The notes under the pieces are model-generated. The model was not told the DNA's origin and made no database searches. It saw only the letters and a list, made by a program, of their open reading frames with translations. DNA of 8,037 bases from an uncultured Bacteroidota bacterium (GTDB lineage: Bacteria; Bacteroidota; Bacteroidia; Chitinophagales; Chitinophagaceae): NCBI GenBank assembly GCA_903933765.1, contig CAIZLI010000200.1, forward strand, positions 1-8,037, written 5' to 3'. This document shows, in pieces, positions 6,670 through 8,037 of this stretch. Both the position numbers and the translations under genes were made by a program. Each line of letters starts with the position of its first letter. Position 1 is the first letter of the stretch.

Positions 6670-7293
6670 TTATAAACTCTTTGCAATTTTATCTACGAGT
6701 CCGTATTCAACTGCTTCTTTGGCATTCATCCAGTAGTCTATGTCAAAATCGGCCATATTTTGCTCCATTGACTTATTACAGTTCTTAGCTAGAATTTGCG
6801 CACCTAATTCTTTTGTCTTTCTAATTTGTTCTGCCTGAATTTCGATGTCTGCACTTGTTGCTTGAAAATAGCCACCCAAGCTTGGTTGATGTATCATCAC
6901 TTCACCATGTGGGAAAATAGTACGCTTACCTTTCTCACCCATGCTCAATAAGATCGAACCCATGCTTGCCGCTAAGCCCATACAAATGGTATGCACAGGA
7001 CTCTTAATTAAATTCATAGTATCAAACATCACCATGCCACTTGTTACCACGCCACCTGGGCTATTGATATAAAAATGGATTGGTTCACCTGGCTTATCTG
7101 CATCCAATAATAAAAGTTTGGTCACAATATCTCTAGCAGACTTATCGTCTACAACGCCCCATAAATAGATTGATCTTTTTTCAAAAAAGATTTGTTCCAT
7201 TTTTTTATTCAAAAAGGATGGCGCATTGTCTTCTTTTTTATCTTCTTTGTGGTCTTCCTCATCTTCCATTAAAAAACGATTGGTCAGTATCAT
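6670..7293 (-). CDS. clpP: ClpP-family protease subunit, second paralogue with acidic N-terminus
   Basis: This 207-residue protein is a serine peptidase of the ClpP fold. Signatures are FYINSPGGVVTSG (74-86), the nucleophile S110 in GLAASMGS, H135 in MIHQP and D186 in DIDYW, so the catalytic triad is complete. It differs from the upstream ClpP. Its N-terminus has a run of acidic and lysine residues (MEDEEDHKEDKKED, 9-22) and then NKKMEQIFFEKRSIYLWGVV in place of the axial-loop segment (IIEERP...DVFSRL) found in the first paralogue. How it docks to ClpX is therefore unclear. It may work only in mixed rings with the first ClpP, as proposed for other bacteria with two ClpPs. It lies 23 bases after the first clpP and 18 before clpX. 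An in-frame ATG at residue 9 is a possible alternative start. Confidence 0.95.
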   Translation of the reverse strand: MILTNRFLMEDEEDHKEDKKEDNAPSFLNKKMEQIFFEKRSIYLWGVVDDKSARDIVTKLLLLDADKPGEPIHFYINSPGGVVTSGMVMFDTMNLIKSPVHTICMGLAASMGSILLSMGEKGKRTIFPHGEVMIHQPSLGGYFQATSADIEIQAEQIRKTKELGAQILAKNCNKSMEQNMADFDIDYWMNAKEAVEYGLVDKIAKSL

Positions 7294-7316
7294 ATAAACA
7301 GTTTAAATTATTATAA

Positions 7317-8003
7317 TTATTTCTTTACTTTTCTAGGGTTGGTTAACAATACCTCGTCTACCAATCCATAGGCCTTGCCTTCGGCAGCGGTCATCCAAAA
7401 ATCTCTATCACAGTCTTTAGCTACCAATTCCACATCCTTGTGGGTATGTGTGGCAATGACTTCGTATAGTTCGTGTTTTAATTTCTTGATTTCTCTAGCG
7501 GTAATTTCTATATCAGATGCTTGTCCTCCAATGGCACCACTTGGTTGGTGTAACATGATTCTGCTATGTCTTAATGCTGTTCTTTTACCTTCAACACCAG
7601 CGCATAATAAAATTGCACCCATACTTGCTGCCATACCTGTACAAATGGTAGCTACATCTGGGCTAATAAATTGCATGGTATCGTATATACCTAATCCAGC
7701 ATAGACGCTTCCGCCTGGGCTATTGATATACATTTGAATATCCTTTGTGCGGTCTGTACTTTCTAGGAAAAGCAATTGCGCTGTAACAATATTGGCTACA
7801 TAGTCATTGATGCCTTCGCCTAAGAAAATGATTCTATCCATCATCAAACGGCTAAACACATCCATGCTTGCCACGTTCATTGGTCTTTCCTCAATAATAT
7901 AGGGTGTCAAATTGGTCACACTATTTTGGTATTGATGAAGACTGTTACTTCCGATCCCTCTGTGTTTGATCGCGTATTTTTCGAATTCTTTTCCTATGTT
8001 CAT
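7317..8003 (-). CDS. clpP: ClpP, proteolytic subunit of the Clp protease (first paralogue)
   Basis: This is the canonical-looking ClpP serine peptidase, which forms the barrel that degrades proteins delivered by ClpX. The 228-residue protein has a roughly 33-residue N-terminal extension, probably a leader or propeptide of the kind seen in Bacteroidota, then the axial-loop region YIIEERPMNVASMDVFSRLM (35-54). YINSPGGSVYAGLG (92-105) is conserved. The triad is S127 in GMAASMGA, H152 in LHQPSG and D201 in DRDFW. No key residue is missing. The start at 8001-8003 gives MNIGKEFEKYAIKHRGI, a normal family N-terminus. It is the first visible gene of the clpP-clpP-clpX-small-protein unit. Trigger factor often precedes clpP, but the window ends 34 bases upstream, so this cannot be checked. 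Confidence 0.97.
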   Translation of the reverse strand: MNIGKEFEKYAIKHRGIGSNSLHQYQNSVTNLTPYIIEERPMNVASMDVFSRLMMDRIIFLGEGINDYVANIVTAQLLFLESTDRTKDIQMYINSPGGSVYAGLGIYDTMQFISPDVATICTGMAASMGAILLCAGVEGKRTALRHSRIMLHQPSGAIGGQASDIEITAREIKKLKHELYEVIATHTHKDVELVAKDCDRDFWMTAAEGKAYGLVDEVLLTNPRKVKK

Positions 8004-8022
8004 AATTGCTTTTTTCAGATTG

Positions 8023-8030
8023 TAAAGGTA
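8023..8030 (-). promoter_or_regulatory. Possible -7 element ahead of the clp unit
   Basis: The minus strand reads TACCTTTA, one mismatch from TAnnTTTG, 19 bases before the clpP start. A start site about 15 bases before the ATG would be reasonable. The region where a -33 element would sit lies beyond the window end, so the call is weak. Confidence 0.25.
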
Positions 8031-8037
8031 AAACCTA

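Overview
The window reads as chromosomal core sequence from a member of the Bacteroidota, most likely of the Chitinophagaceae type. This rests on the AT-rich composition, the gene order HD-hydrolase / lpxD / lpxC, the style of the ClpP proteins, the absence of Shine-Dalgarno-like sites, and several matches to the Bacteroidota -7 promoter element TAnnTTTG in the intergenic gaps. The family-level placement is inference. I see no mobile element, tRNA, rRNA, CRISPR array or phage gene, and no gene-free stretch longer than about 135 bases.

Layout. (1) 1-3027, minus strand: a three-gene unit transcribed right to left. It holds an HD-domain phosphohydrolase (1798-3027), lpxD (723-1769) and the N-terminal 220 residues of lpxC (1-662, cut by the window edge). 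LpxC and LpxD carry out two successive steps of lipid A synthesis. (2) 3028-3159: a divergent intergenic region with a candidate promoter on each strand. (3) 3160-5104, plus strand: a 90-residue conserved-type hypothetical protein, a PhnP-like metallo-beta-lactamase-fold hydrolase that starts at TTG, and a membrane-anchored helix-hairpin-helix protein. A perfect 9-bp inverted repeat sits in front of the last of these. (4) 5089-5239: the meeting point of two convergent units. It holds nested inverted repeats, a 14-bp-period degenerate tandem repeat and a short hairpin. (5) 5240-8003, minus strand: clpP (first paralogue), clpP (second paralogue), clpX, and a 48-residue small protein gene not previously listed as an open frame, all with gaps of 18-29 bases.

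Function. The left unit makes the outer-membrane lipid A precursor. The right unit encodes the ClpXP protease, with two different ClpP subunits that both keep the Ser-His-Asp triad, so a mixed ClpP1-ClpP2 particle driven by ClpX is a reasonable inference. The central plus-strand genes are not assigned to a pathway. Most of the window is ordinary housekeeping sequence. The items most worth a second look are the paired ClpP paralogues, the small gene behind clpX, and the repeat-rich convergent intergenic region.
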